From contig CAILUD010000099.1 of the NCBI GenBank assembly GCA_903837285.1, positions 16,544 through 80,543 of the forward strand: 64,000 nt of DNA. The letters run 5' to 3'. Every line of letters begins with the position of its first letter. The stretch's first letter is position 1. The position numbers and the translations under genes were made by a program. Of the stretch, positions 8,438 through 18,700 are shown one piece after another. The DNA is from an uncultured Bacteroidota bacterium. GTDB taxonomy: Bacteria > Bacteroidota > Bacteroidia > Bacteroidales > GWA2-32-17. Below the pieces are notes generated by a model. That model had not been told where the DNA came from and did no database searches. It saw only the letters and a list, made by a program, of their open reading frames with translations.

Positions 8438-10879
8438 TTAATTACTACATGTTTTGCAATAAACATCTTTAACCATAGTGTTTTCAAGAGCCTGAATAGT
8501 TAGTTTATCCTTATTAAAGAGTTTGCAATATCTTTCTTTATCTAATTCTTTTGCTTTATTCATTGCAAGCGCGAATCTTGGTGATCCAAATTTATATGGA
8601 AGATGGCTACAAATTGCAATATAAGAGAAAATCAATTCATCGAAAGGATTATTACTTATAATATAAGGCTCTAATAATTTTGCTGCAAATTCATAGTCCT
8701 TCTGATTTACAAAAATATACGCAAGTTTTAGCGAGTTTTGCCAGTTAGCTTCAGTAAGTTTGGAAATTGCACGAATTGTATCTAAACTGGCAAGTAATAA
8801 TGGTGAAGGTTCTTCTAGCGTATCTAAATACTGAATAATTTTAAATTGATATTCCATATTTAATAAATCAACAGTTTTTTTCTTTAAGCCCGTAGAATAT
8901 AATCCGCTGATTTCCTTCTGAAAATCAACAATACTTTTATCTCCATTTAATTCTTGATGAAGTATCCTACAATAATACCAGTTATATGTTATATAGAAAT
9001 TGTCGGGTGCCATGTTGTGAAGAGCTGTAATTTTATCGCAATATTCTTCACTTATTTCCTCGTTGTTAATATACTTTTCAAGCCATAATTTATTCATTAA
9101 TAATCCCGATAACCATAGTTTATTTAAAAGTAATCCTGCAAATTCAGGGGTGTTCGGAATCTCTTGTCCTGTAACAGCCTCACCAGTATATTCTTTTTTC
9201 AAAACTTTTCTGAAAATAAATTTTTGTATTGCAAGAGCACGAGTTAAATTATTTTCTTTCACACTTTTATTAAACCTACTTAAAACAAAAGCTTGTTCTT
9301 TTTTTCCTGCAATATCATAAGTGATACTCATAGTAAGTTTTCCGTATCTGTGTTTTTGTAAAATAGGCTCAAGTTTTTTGATAAGATTATTTTTTCTTAT
9401 ATAATCCTGGGCTTCTGCAACTGTCATTGCAGACATGTTCGAAAACTCTGTGCCTGCAACATCGCGTTTAAAATCTTCAATATTATCACCTGTTGTTATA
9501 TTTGAAACAACTTTATCTTTTTGGCGAGATTTTAATGCATCAACAATACTTTCTGCACGATTTTTCTGAAGAGTTTTATTAGATTCGTCATTTCCTTCAA
9601 TTGAAGAATATGCTTGTATAGCAAGATCTTTAATAATAAAATCGGGTTCTTTAAGTTTTGTAATTAAAGGCTCAATGTCTTCAGGTTTATATGTAGATTT
9701 ATTTCTTTCAAATGGTATAACAAATTCCAAAGTTGAATTTTCTGCAGTTGGGATATAATCTGATTCGCCTATTACTACTGTGTCGGCAAGCAGTTCTATC
9801 ACATTTGAATACTCAACACCGGCATCTTCGTTAAATGAAGGAGTAATGGTTTTGCAAACTTTTTTTCCTATAATAATGAGTAAATTTAATTCGTAATTAT
9901 CGGTAATTCCTTTAGGTAAGGAGCCAATTAAGACTTCAACTTTTTTCTTTTTTTCTTTTTCCTCTGTGATAAGATTTTTCTTTTCAAGCTTAGAGGCTTT
10001 GTAGCGCTTTACCATAACGCCTTTATTTACCAGACTATTGTTTATAATGTTATCGCCTTCACAAGGATATTGAACTTTTTGAACAACATCTATAACAAGT
10101 CCATCAGTTGGGTCTTTAAGAAGCTTTTTAAGTGCTTTAAATTCATCGTATTTAAAATAAATATTATTGTCTTTTATGAAAATTCCTTTTTGCAAATCTT
10201 CAATATTTCTGAATTTATCGCAACGTTTACAGATTTTATCATCAAATTTTTTAAGTCCGTATTTTTTTGTTGTAAATGGTGTTGCAAGCTCATCTCTACG
10301 TGAACTGCCAGCATTAAAAGAACTGTAATTTCCAAAAACTACAGAAACATAAACTTTTTTATGATCTGCATCTAAAGCCGACCCAATTCCAAAAAACATA
10401 ATTTTGGGATCATTTAGAACAACAATTCCTTTTTTATCGGCAAGCCATTTAATCATAATATCTTCTACAACCTTACCATAAGTAAAAGGTTCGTTTCCTT
10501 TTTTTATCGGCATTTTTACTACTAGTTCACTTCCGTTATTTGAGCCACCATAGAATGCAATTCTTTTTCCAGTTGTAGCTTTTTTTCCACTCTGGTCATA
10601 AGTTGCATTATTTGCTTGAGCCATAAATGTTGCCTGGTCATCAGCAGCACTTTTTAGTAAAGTTTCAAATGTTAAAGTATCCGATTTTTGTTTTAATCGA
10701 TATTTATTTATTTCAATTTTAATAAGTTCATTTAATAGGTCTGCATTATAATCTTCAGAATCTAAAATTCTTGAATATTTTGCAGTATCTGTAGTCTGAT
10801 TTTCTGTTTGAGCTTGAGATAAAATATTTGAGAAACAGCCTGTTAGTGTTAAAGCTAGTAAAAGTATATGTAATCTCAT
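8438..10879 (-). CDS. Lipoprotein with N-terminal CAP/SCP-like domain and OmpA-like segment
   Basis: This 813-residue protein has a lipoprotein signal ending LTLTGC (C15). Residues about 40-190 resemble a CAP/SCP domain: a helical start (LLNELIKIEINKYRLKQ), DDQATFMAQ, and a beta region ending FFGIGSALDADHKKVYVSVV. Residues about 375-450 look like an OmpA-type fold, with VIPFERNKSTYKPEDIEPL and later SNKTLQKNRAESIVDALKS, which in OmpA proteins contacts peptidoglycan. The C-terminal third is helical and TPR-like. A short internal duplication (LLLNKLWLSG / LLMNKLWLEK) sits near residues 595-620. A periplasmic, membrane-anchored cell-envelope role is inferred. It heads an operon with the TPR gene. 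Confidence 0.7.
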   Translation of the reverse strand: MRLHILLLALTLTGCFSNILSQAQTENQTTDTAKYSRILDSEDYNADLLNELIKIEINKYRLKQKSDTLTFETLLKSAADDQATFMAQANNATYDQSGKKATTGKRIAFYGGSNNGSELVVKMPIKKGNEPFTYGKVVEDIMIKWLADKKGIVVLNDPKIMFFGIGSALDADHKKVYVSVVFGNYSSFNAGSSRRDELATPFTTKKYGLKKFDDKICKRCDKFRNIEDLQKGIFIKDNNIYFKYDEFKALKKLLKDPTDGLVIDVVQKVQYPCEGDNIINNSLVNKGVMVKRYKASKLEKKNLITEEKEKKKKVEVLIGSLPKGITDNYELNLLIIIGKKVCKTITPSFNEDAGVEYSNVIELLADTVVIGESDYIPTAENSTLEFVIPFERNKSTYKPEDIEPLITKLKEPDFIIKDLAIQAYSSIEGNDESNKTLQKNRAESIVDALKSRQKDKVVSNITTGDNIEDFKRDVAGTEFSNMSAMTVAEAQDYIRKNNLIKKLEPILQKHRYGKLTMSITYDIAGKKEQAFVLSRFNKSVKENNLTRALAIQKFIFRKVLKKEYTGEAVTGQEIPNTPEFAGLLLNKLWLSGLLMNKLWLEKYINNEEISEEYCDKITALHNMAPDNFYITYNWYYCRILHQELNGDKSIVDFQKEISGLYSTGLKKKTVDLLNMEYQFKIIQYLDTLEEPSPLLLASLDTIRAISKLTEANWQNSLKLAYIFVNQKDYEFAAKLLEPYIISNNPFDELIFSYIAICSHLPYKFGSPRFALAMNKAKELDKERYCKLFNKDKLTIQALENTMVKDVYCKTCSN

Positions 10880-11108
10880 GTTTTTAGGTTAAAATATTAA
10901 GTGTCCAAATTAGTAATTTTTGCTCTATATAATATATTTTCATAGGTCTATTTACAAGTACTTTATTAACATATTTCATATTGTTTATCTATAAGTTAAT
11001 CTTTAATCTAATAATTATATTTGTTGATAAAATGCAATGTTTATCATTTGTTTTTGGAAGAGTCTGTACTTAAAATTACATTTACAAAATCATTGAAGAA
11101 TAAATTAT

Positions 11109-11651
11109 ATGCTGATTGCCAAAGAACTAAAAAAAACAAATATTTCTGAATATCTTATTTATATGTTTCAAATCGAGGACTTAATAAGAAGTAGTTCCTG
11201 CGATTTTGAAAAATTAGAGACAAATCTTATATCAAAGTTTAAGCAACCTGATAAGGAAATGACCGAGATTCGGAAATGGTATCAGGCACTTTGCAGAATG
11301 ATGAATGAAGAAAGATTACAAAAAGTTGGACATTTACAATTTGTCGCAAATCAGGTAAAAGAATTAACCGATTTTCATTATCGATTATTTGAATTAACAG
11401 ATGATGACAATTACAAAGAATTATATAATATTGCTTTGCAGGACATAGAACATTTTAGAAATAAACTTCCATCAAAACCCGATTCGGATATTGAAGTTTG
11501 TCTTTATGGATTGTATTCTTTATTACTTATACGACTAAAAAAAGTAAGCTTAAATGTTGAAACTCTCGAAGCTATGACTAATTTTAGTAATCTTATGGCA
11601 TATTTGTCTAAAAAATATAAAGAATACGAAAAGGGAGAGTTGGAGATTTAA
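11109..11651 (+). CDS. DUF4924 family protein
   Basis: This soluble 180-residue, mainly helical protein begins MLIAKELKKTNISEYLIYMF and continues QIEDLIRSSSCDFEKLE, the recognisable N-terminus of the Bacteroidota family DUF4924. There is no signal peptide or membrane segment, so it is probably cytoplasmic. The family has no established function. It stands alone, convergent with the anti-sigma gene. A small inverted repeat (GGATTT 11685-11690 / AAATCC 11692-11697) lies between them. Confidence 0.8.
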   Translation: MLIAKELKKTNISEYLIYMFQIEDLIRSSSCDFEKLETNLISKFKQPDKEMTEIRKWYQALCRMMNEERLQKVGHLQFVANQVKELTDFHYRLFELTDDDNYKELYNIALQDIEHFRNKLPSKPDSDIEVCLYGLYSLLLIRLKKVSLNVETLEAMTNFSNLMAYLSKKYKEYEKGELEI

Positions 11652-11730
11652 AAAGTTTAGAGTGTCTAAATTATCAGCTAATCGGGATTTAAAATCCGGA
11701 AAAGAGAAGGTCTAAAGCTATTTAAAAAGG

Positions 11731-12375
11731 CTATAAATTTTCAATAAGCATTTCGAAATTTAATGTATCTATTGGTGAAATATTGATGTCAAAGTAATCG
11801 TCATTTATATCTTCCTTTCCGATATTTAATAAATATTCAGTTATTTCATCATTTTCGCTTACAGCTATTGTATTATTTATTAATTGTTGAATAATTTCAT
11901 CTTCGGTTGAGCTATTTTTGTTTAGTTGTATTTTGTTATTAATTGTAGATTTATTTATTATTTGTTTTTCATTTTTAATAATATTGTTTTGGTCTATCTT
12001 TTTAGTTGATATTTCAATCATTCTATTTGTTTTATTAGTCGATATTTGATTATTTGTCTTAGTTGAATTAAAAATATAGAATACAACTAAAATTAAGCAC
12101 GCAGCGGCAATTGAAGAATAAAAAACAATGAGTTTGTTTCTACTTGAAAAAGTTTTGTTATTTGTTAAATATAATGCCGAAGGAATGCTATCGTTTTTAT
12201 CGAAAGCCATATATTCATCTTTAAAATGTGCCACATATTCAGAAACCATTTTCTGTTTATTATTGTATTCTTGTTCGGTTGTTTCTGAAAGAACTTGTTC
12301 TTTCTCGCCAAAAGTTAAACTTTCCCAGGGTCGAGAGAAATCATTAAATTCTGATTTGTTATTTTGTGTGTTCAT
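11731..12375 (-). CDS. Probable anti-sigma factor, single-pass membrane protein
   Basis: This 214-residue protein has a charged cytoplasmic N-terminus (about 80 residues, SLTFGEKEQVLSETTEQEYN), one transmembrane helix (about residues 81-102, VFYSSIAAACLILVVFYIF) and a periplasmic Asn/Ile/Lys-rich tail. Its start lies inside the end of the upstream ECF sigma gene (17-bp overlap), the usual arrangement for a sigma/anti-sigma pair. It has no recognisable zinc-finger anti-sigma motif (HxxxCxxC). The function is therefore inferred from context and topology. Confidence 0.7.
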   Translation of the reverse strand: MNTQNNKSEFNDFSRPWESLTFGEKEQVLSETTEQEYNNKQKMVSEYVAHFKDEYMAFDKNDSIPSALYLTNNKTFSSRNKLIVFYSSIAAACLILVVFYIFNSTKTNNQISTNKTNRMIEISTKKIDQNNIIKNEKQIINKSTINNKIQLNKNSSTEDEIIQQLINNTIAVSENDEITEYLLNIGKEDINDDYFDINISPIDTLNFEMLIENL

Positions 12376-12961
12376 AAATCACATTGTTTTTGAATGTTGT
12401 TAATTTCTTTGAAAGCATTTCAATTGCATAAAAAATTCTTGATTTAACTGTTCCTTCTGGGCAGTCAAGAATATCAGCAATTTCTTTAACAGAAAGCTCT
12501 TCCTGATATCTTAAAATAAAAGCGATTCTTTTTGATTCATCAAGCTCTTCTAATGCTATATACAATTGTTTTTTATAGAATGGCAGATCGATGTCTTCTA
12601 ATAAGTTTTTATTATTCGAAACAAGTTCTTCGATAGATATCTGTTCATTATATTTATTTGCGGTTTTTTCTTTTCGCAACTCATTTTTACATATGTTTAA
12701 GGCTATAGTATAAACCCAGGTCGAGAATTTGTGTGAATTGTTAAATAACGTACTTTTTTCAATAATCCTAATAAAAAGATCATGGGTAAAATCTTTAGCC
12801 TTTTCTCTGTCTTTATTTAATATTCTGAAAAAGAAAAATTGTATTTTGTTATTATATCTTTTGTAAATTTCTTCAAATGCTTTATTGTTTTGTTTACAAA
12901 CAAGTTTCATCAATTCCTCATCGGAGAAAGATTTTAAATTGTTTGATTTAAATAAATTCAC
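12359..12961 (-). CDS. ECF-type RNA polymerase sigma factor
   Basis: This 200-residue sigma-70-family protein has region 2 (about residues 15-95, with FEEIYKRYNNKIQFFFFRIL, DFTHDLFIRIIEKS and FSTWVYTIALNICKNELRK). Region 4 (about 130-190) includes LDESKRIAFILRYQEELSVK and EIADILDCPEGTVKSRIFYA, its helix-turn-helix. No region 1 or 3 is present, as in ECF factors. The start is GTG at 12961, directly before NLFKSNNLKSFSDEEL; no better ATG is close. It follows the carbohydrate-binding-like gene by 10 bp and overlaps the anti-sigma gene. Confidence 0.92.
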   Translation of the reverse strand: MNLFKSNNLKSFSDEELMKLVCKQNNKAFEEIYKRYNNKIQFFFFRILNKDREKAKDFTHDLFIRIIEKSTLFNNSHKFSTWVYTIALNICKNELRKEKTANKYNEQISIEELVSNNKNLLEDIDLPFYKKQLYIALEELDESKRIAFILRYQEELSVKEIADILDCPEGTVKSRIFYAIEMLSKKLTTFKNNVIYEHTK

Positions 12962-12971
12962 AGATGATTTG

Positions 12972-14039
12972 TTAAAAAGTTAAATTTTTTGGTTCGTCAA
13001 GTATTTTACTTTTATCTGTACCTTCAATTACCTCAATTGAAAAATCATCAACCCAAATTTTGCCAGTACCATTTAAAAACACTCCAAATGTTATAGGTAT
13101 TGATGTATTTGGAACATCTGCTATTATTTCATATTTTGTCCAATCTTTGGTTCCTTTAATTTTTTTGCTTAAAGTATTTCTGTTGTTAGATTTTAAACAA
13201 TAAAGTATTAAATGTGCTTCGTTTTCAATATTCTCTGATTTAACATAGGCAGATATTTTTATTTTGGTATTGCGATAATTTCGACTTTTTATAGTTTGTG
13301 TAACAAAACCTAACGAAGTCCCTGTGACATGAAATGATTCTATTAATAGAACATTCTCATTTTTTATGGAATCCTTTACAATGGAGATTTTATGACTTTT
13401 ATTCTTATTATAAAAGTTCCAACGATATGAGACTTCATAGCTTTCTAGTGAAGGAATTTCAAAGCTTAGATTTTGTGGTAAAACAGGTGTTTGTTTATAT
13501 ATTTTTCCTGTACAAGCAACAGTTGTATCTACTATTTCAAATTTTAAATCGTTAATCCATCCTTTTCCCTTGCCAGAAATTAAAAAGCCAAATAATATTT
13601 TATCAGAATATACTGGAATATCGACAACTGATTCATATCTATTCCAATCGTTTGTTCCTTTAATTGGTCTATCTCCCATGTTATCAAAATTTATTGTTCT
13701 ACCGTCTTCATCATCAGTTCTAAACCAAAGTCCTGCCCACCTTTCAATGTTTGAAGTTTTAACAAGAGCACTAAACCTAACCCTTTTTCCTAAATATTTT
13801 ATTGCATTAAAACTTTGAGCTATTGTCCCAAAGTCCATTTCTTTATAAACTTCGGCAGTGGATTTTAGAAAAGCAACTTTTTTGTTTAAAACAGTATCAA
13901 TTTCAATTCCAGCACTATAAAGGTTTGAGTTTCCTTTTAATCCCCAGCCTTCAGGTAGTTTATTTAAAGTATCCTGAGAATAAACAGAAATATTAAAGCA
14001 ATTAAAAAGAACAGCTATTAAAATAGTTTTAGTTTTCAT
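12972..14039 (-). CDS. Exported protein with two carbohydrate-binding-like jelly-roll domains
   Basis: This 355-residue protein has a signal peptide (about residues 1-21, ending SVYSQ). Two homologous domains of about 150 residues follow. Each ends with a matching stretch: KGTNDWNRYESVVDIP ... FGFLISGKGKGWINDLKFEI in the first, KGTKDWTKYEIIADVP ... FGVFLNGTGKIWVDDFSIEV in the second. This pattern is typical of CBM4/9-like carbohydrate-binding modules and of sensory domains beside transcription factors. No T9SS sorting domain or lipobox is visible, so it is probably periplasmic. It is the first gene of the sigma/anti-sigma operon, so it may supply a signal or be a regulated product. Confidence 0.72.
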   Translation of the reverse strand: MKTKTILIAVLFNCFNISVYSQDTLNKLPEGWGLKGNSNLYSAGIEIDTVLNKKVAFLKSTAEVYKEMDFGTIAQSFNAIKYLGKRVRFSALVKTSNIERWAGLWFRTDDEDGRTINFDNMGDRPIKGTNDWNRYESVVDIPVYSDKILFGFLISGKGKGWINDLKFEIVDTTVACTGKIYKQTPVLPQNLSFEIPSLESYEVSYRWNFYNKNKSHKISIVKDSIKNENVLLIESFHVTGTSLGFVTQTIKSRNYRNTKIKISAYVKSENIENEAHLILYCLKSNNRNTLSKKIKGTKDWTKYEIIADVPNTSIPITFGVFLNGTGKIWVDDFSIEVIEGTDKSKILDEPKNLTF

Positions 14040-14228
14040 GTTGTAAATTTTCTAATAATACACTTAACTTTAAAAAACGTTCATATAAAAGTAATAAAAT
14101 ATAATATAGTTAATAAAATCTCATATCTAATTCTATATATTAATAACTATTAAACTATTTTTGTCATCCGGAACTACGTTTCTTATAACTGTTGTTATAA
14201 AATTATTAATTAAAATAATTTCACGTAA

Positions 14229-15305
14229 ATGGAAAACCGGAATATCGATCTACTTCTTAAAGACGGTACAAAAATCACAGGAAAAAGTTTTGGGTATAAA
14301 GGTTCAGCTTCTGGAGAAGTTGTGTTTAATACTGCCATGACCGGCTATCCAGAAAGCCTTACCGATCCTTCGTATAAAGGACAAATATTAGTTCTTACAT
14401 ATCCGTTAATCGGTAATTATGGTGTTCCCGATTATAAATCAGAAAATGGAATACTTAACTTTTTTGAATCAGAAAAAATTCATATTTCAGGTTTCGTAAT
14501 TTCTGATTATTCGTGGGAAAATAGTCACTGGAACTCACAAAAATCGCTTTCAGAATGGTTGATTGAAAATAAAATTCCAGGAATATATGGTGTTGATACA
14601 AGAGCTATAACAAAACACCTGAGAGAACAAGGATCAATGCAAGGAAAAATAGTTTGGAATAATGAGGATATTGAATTTAGCGATCCTAATTCCGAAAATC
14701 TTGCAGAACAAGTAAGTACAAAAGAAGTAATAGAATATGGAAATGGAAAGTATCGAATAATTCTGGTTGATTGTGGAGTGAAATTTAATATAATTAGAAG
14801 ATTGTTAAAGCGCGATACTACTGTTGTTCGTGTTCCTTGGAACTATGATTATACAAATGAAAAATACGATGGACTTTTTATTTCAAATGGCCCTGGTGAT
14901 CCTAAAAAATGCGAAACCACAATTAAACATATTGCAAAAGCATTTGAAAAAGACACACCAATATTTGGTATTTGCCTTGGCAATCAATTGATGAGTCTTG
15001 CATCTGGGGGTGATACATACAAATTGAAATATGGTCATCGAAGTCATAATCAGCCAGTATTACAAGTTGGTACTAATCGTTGTTATATAACTTCACAAAA
15101 TCATGGATTTGCAACTGATGCAAGCACTATAGGAAAAGAATGGGAACAGTTATTTGTTAATGTAAATGATAATACAAATGAAGGAATAATTCACAAGACA
15201 AAACCTTTTTTCTCAACTCAATTCCATCCCGAAGCTAGCAGTGGTCCAACAGATACAGATTTTTTGTTTGACAAATTTTTAAACCTTATTAAAGAAAGTG
15301 TCTAA
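14229..15305 (+). CDS. carA: Carbamoyl-phosphate synthase small (glutaminase) subunit
   Basis: CarA hydrolyses glutamine and passes ammonia to CarB for carbamoyl phosphate, feeding pyrimidine and arginine synthesis. It has 358 residues. The N-terminal CPSase small-chain domain contains GEVVFNTAMTGYPESLTDPS. The class I amidotransferase domain has nucleophile C249 (FGICLGNQLMSLA) and H333/E335 (FHPEASSGPTDT). The last codons and stop (Glu-Ser-Val-stop) lie within the AAAGTGTCTAAA repeat unit at 15295-15306 that flanks the next gene. carB is separated from it by that insertion. Confidence 0.97.
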   Translation: MENRNIDLLLKDGTKITGKSFGYKGSASGEVVFNTAMTGYPESLTDPSYKGQILVLTYPLIGNYGVPDYKSENGILNFFESEKIHISGFVISDYSWENSHWNSQKSLSEWLIENKIPGIYGVDTRAITKHLREQGSMQGKIVWNNEDIEFSDPNSENLAEQVSTKEVIEYGNGKYRIILVDCGVKFNIIRRLLKRDTTVVRVPWNYDYTNEKYDGLFISNGPGDPKKCETTIKHIAKAFEKDTPIFGICLGNQLMSLASGGDTYKLKYGHRSHNQPVLQVGTNRCYITSQNHGFATDASTIGKEWEQLFVNVNDNTNEGIIHKTKPFFSTQFHPEASSGPTDTDFLFDKFLNLIKESV

Positions 15306-15332
15306 AGTTGGAAGTGTACTAAAGTGACTAAA
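15295..15332 (+). repeat. Left flanking repeat of the four-helix-bundle cassette
   Basis: Two units, AAAGTGTCTAAA (15295-15306) and AAAGTGACTAAA (15321-15332), run in the same direction. The same unit occurs twice in inverted orientation at 15735-15764, on the other side of the four-helix-bundle gene. The first unit overlaps the carA stop codon. Confidence 0.75.
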
Positions 15333-15363
15333 ATTTTGTTAAACATTTTTAAAATATTACAAT

Positions 15364-15723
15364 ATGGAAAATAAAGAATTTGGACAAGAATTAGAGAAAA
15401 GAACCAGAATTTTTGCTATTTCGATTATTCGGTTATCGTCTTCCTTGCCTAAAACTTCAGAAGGATTAGTAATTAGAAATCAGATAACAAAGTCTGGAAC
15501 TAGTATTGGTGCAAATTATAGAGAAGCAAACAGAGCAAGAAGTAAATCTGATTTCGCCAATAAAATGAGTATAAGCGAAGCTGAAGCCAGTGAAACAATT
15601 TATTGGTTGGAAATAATTGAAGATTTAAATTGGGTTCCTGCTGAAAAGCTTTTAAATATTTCAAAAGAGTCGAAAGAAATTCTTGCAATTTTCACTTCAA
15701 TTGGAAAAAAACTTAGACCATAA
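15364..15723 (+). CDS. Four-helix bundle protein (23S rRNA intervening-sequence protein family)
   Basis: This 119-residue protein matches the small four-helix-bundle family first seen in intervening sequences of 23S rRNA genes. Signatures include RTRIFAISIIRLSSSLPK, the central ITKSGTSIGANYREANRARS and the helical ISEAEASETIYWLEIIED. No enzymatic function is established for the family; it behaves like an orphan carried by small insertions. Here it splits carA from carB in the same orientation and is bracketed by inverted AAAGTGTCTAAA repeats, which suggests insertion as a cassette. Transcription of carB probably reads through it. Confidence 0.88.
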   Translation: MENKEFGQELEKRTRIFAISIIRLSSSLPKTSEGLVIRNQITKSGTSIGANYREANRARSKSDFANKMSISEAEASETIYWLEIIEDLNWVPAEKLLNISKESKEILAIFTSIGKKLRP

Positions 15724-15734
15724 AGAATATAAAT

Positions 15735-15764
15735 TTTAGACACTTTAGTCATTTTAGACACTTT
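15735..15764 (-). repeat. Right flanking repeat of the four-helix-bundle cassette
   Basis: TTTAGACACTTT occurs at 15735-15746 and again at 15753-15764. It is the reverse complement of the AAAGTGTCTAAA unit at 15295-15306. Together the two sides form imperfect terminal inverted repeats around the 119-residue gene. The right side ends 14 nt before the carB ATG. Confidence 0.75.
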
Positions 15765-15778
15765 AAACTTAAAGATGA

Positions 15779-18700
15779 ATGGAAAAGGTACAAAAAGTAT
15801 TAGTAATCGGTTCGGGCGCACTAAAAATTGGCGAAGCCGGAGAGTTTGATTACTCTGGTTCGCAAGCATTAAAAGCTTTAAAAGAAGAAGGAATTTTTAC
15901 AATTCTTATTAATCCAAATATTGCAACTGTTCAGACATCTGAAGGTATTGCAGATAAAATTTATTTTTTGCCGGTAACTCCCGATTTTGTTGAGCAAGTT
16001 ATTATTAAAGAAAAACCTGATGGTATTTTACTTGCTTTTGGTGGACAAACAGCTTTAAATTGTGGAGTAGCATTGTATAAAAATGGTATTCTCGAAAAAT
16101 ATAATGTAAAAGTATTGGGAACTCAGGTCCAGTCAATAATAGATACCGAGGATCGTGAGTTATTTGTTAAGAAACTCGATCAGATAAATGTTGATACAAT
16201 AAAAAGTCATGCTGTAACAACAATTGAAGATGCAATAAAAGCAGCAAATGATCTCGGTTATCCTATTATAGTGCGAGCTGCATATGCATTAGGTGGACAA
16301 GGAAGTGGATTTTGTAACAACGATACAGAATTAATTGCTTTAGGTAATAAAGCATTTTCACATTCGGATCAGATATTAGTTGAGAAATCACTAAAAGGAT
16401 GGAAAGAGATTGAATACGAGGTCGTGCGAGATTGTTACGATAATTGTATAACAGTGTGCAATATGGAAAACTTCGATCCGCTTGGAATTCATACTGGTGA
16501 AAGTATTGTTGTTGCACCGTCGCAAACCCTTACAAATAGTGAATATCATAAACTTCGGGAAATTGCCATAAGAATTGTAAGGCATATTGGTATTGTTGGA
16601 GAATGTAATGTTCAATATGCACTTTGTCCGGATTCTGAAGAATATCGTGTAATTGAAGTTAATGCAAGACTTTCTCGATCAAGTGCACTTGCTTCAAAAG
16701 CCACTGGTTATCCACTTGCATTTGTAGCAGCAAAATTAGGACTAGGTTATGGATTACATGAATTAAAAAATTCTGTAACAAAGACCACAACTGCATGCTT
16801 CGAACCAGCATTAGATTATATTGTTGTGAAAATTCCACGGTGGGATTTGGGCAAATTTAAAGGTGTTTCTAAAGAACTTGGAAGCAGCATGAAAAGCGTT
16901 GGAGAGGTTATGGCTATTGGAAGAACCTTTGAAGAAGCTATACAAAAAGGACTTCGAATGATTGGGCAGGGAATGCATGGTTTTGTAGGAAACAAAGACA
17001 TGGAATTTGATGATGTAGAACAAATTTCAAAAGAACTTGCAAACCCTACAGATATGCGAATATTTGTAATTGCTATGGCATTACATAAAAACTTTTCTGT
17101 TGATGAAATTCACCAGCATACTAGAATAGATAAATGGTTTCTTTATAAACTTAAAAATATTTATGATTTAAGAAATCAAATTTCACGTTTTAATTCAATA
17201 GAAACACTTCCTTTGGAAATGCTTCATGATGCGAAGAAAATGGGCTATACCGATTTTCAAATTGCAAAAATTTTATATAATAATTTAGATGATGCCTCTG
17301 ATAAATCTTTAGATATTAGAAATTTTAGAAAATCTGCTGGAATTGTGCCTTATGTTAAACAAATAGATACATTGGCTGCCGAATATCCTGCACAAACAAA
17401 TTATTTGTATTTAACTTATAATGGATCTGAGCATGATATAAAATTTGAAAATGATAATCAATCAGTAATTGTGCTTGGTTCTGGAGCATACAGAATAGGA
17501 AGTAGTGTTGAATTTGATTGGTGCAGCGTAAATGCTTTGAACACTGTTAAGAAAAAAGGACTGCGCTCTGTTATGATTAATTATAATCCAGAAACTGTAA
17601 GTACTGATTATGATATTTGTGATAGATTATATTTTGATGAACTTTCTTTTGAAAGGGTTATGGATATTATTGAAAATGAAAATCCGCAAGGTGTTATAGT
17701 TTCTGTTGGTGGTCAGATTCCAAATAATCTTGCTATGAGACTTTTTCAGAATAATGTTAATATTCTAGGTACTTCACCGCTTTCTATTGATAATGCCGAG
17801 GATAGGCATCGTTTTTCAACAACCCTAGATGAACTTGGAGTTGACCAACCTAGGTGGAAAGAGCTTGTTACAATTGAAGATATTTTTAAATTTGTTGATG
17901 AAGTTGGTTTTCCTGTTTTAGTTAGACCTTCGTATGTGCTTTCTGGAGCAGCAATGAATGTTGTTTCGAACCGCCATGAATTAGAATATTTTCTTGAACT
18001 AGCAACTAATGTTTCTAAGAAATATCCTGTTGTAGTTTCCGAATTTATTGAGAATGCTAAGGAAGTAGAGTTTGATGCAGTTGCAAAAAATGGCGAAGTA
18101 ATAATTTATGCAATATCTGAACATATTGAGTTTGCTGGCGTTCACTCTGGTGATGCAACCATAGTTTTTCCTGCTCAAAAATTATATGTAGAAACAATTC
18201 GAAGAATTAAAAAAATATCAAAACAAATTGCAAAAGCATTAAATATTTCGGGACCATTCAATATTCAGTTTTTGGCAAAAGATAATGATATAAAGGTTAT
18301 TGAGTGTAATTTACGTGCTTCAAGAAGTTTTCCATTTGTCTCAAAAGTATTAAAAACTAATTTTATAGAAATTGCAACACAGGTTATGTTGGGTGATGAG
18401 GTTTCTGTTCCAAATAAATCGGCATTCGATTTAGATTATGTTGGAATTAAGGCACCTCAGTTTTCGTTTTCTCGTTTGGCAAAGGCAGATCCTATTCTTG
18501 GTGTAGAAATGGCTTCAACAGGTGAAGTTGGATGCATTGGTGAAGATTACTACGAAGCCGTTTTAAAAGCAATGCTATCCGTTGGATATAAAATCCCGAA
18601 AAAGAATATTCTGTTATCTACTGGACCGTCGCGTTCAAAAACTGAAATGCTTAATTCATGTAAAATGTTAGTTGAAAGAGGGTATAATTTATTTGCAACT

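Noticed and set aside
10070..10303. Rightward reading frame opposite the CAP-domain lipoprotein.
   Set aside because: It is a low-complexity antisense shadow of a gene with clear family signal.
15364..15723. Part of a 23S rRNA gene or an rRNA intervening sequence.
   Set aside because: No rRNA sequence flanks the gene; it lies between carA and carB.
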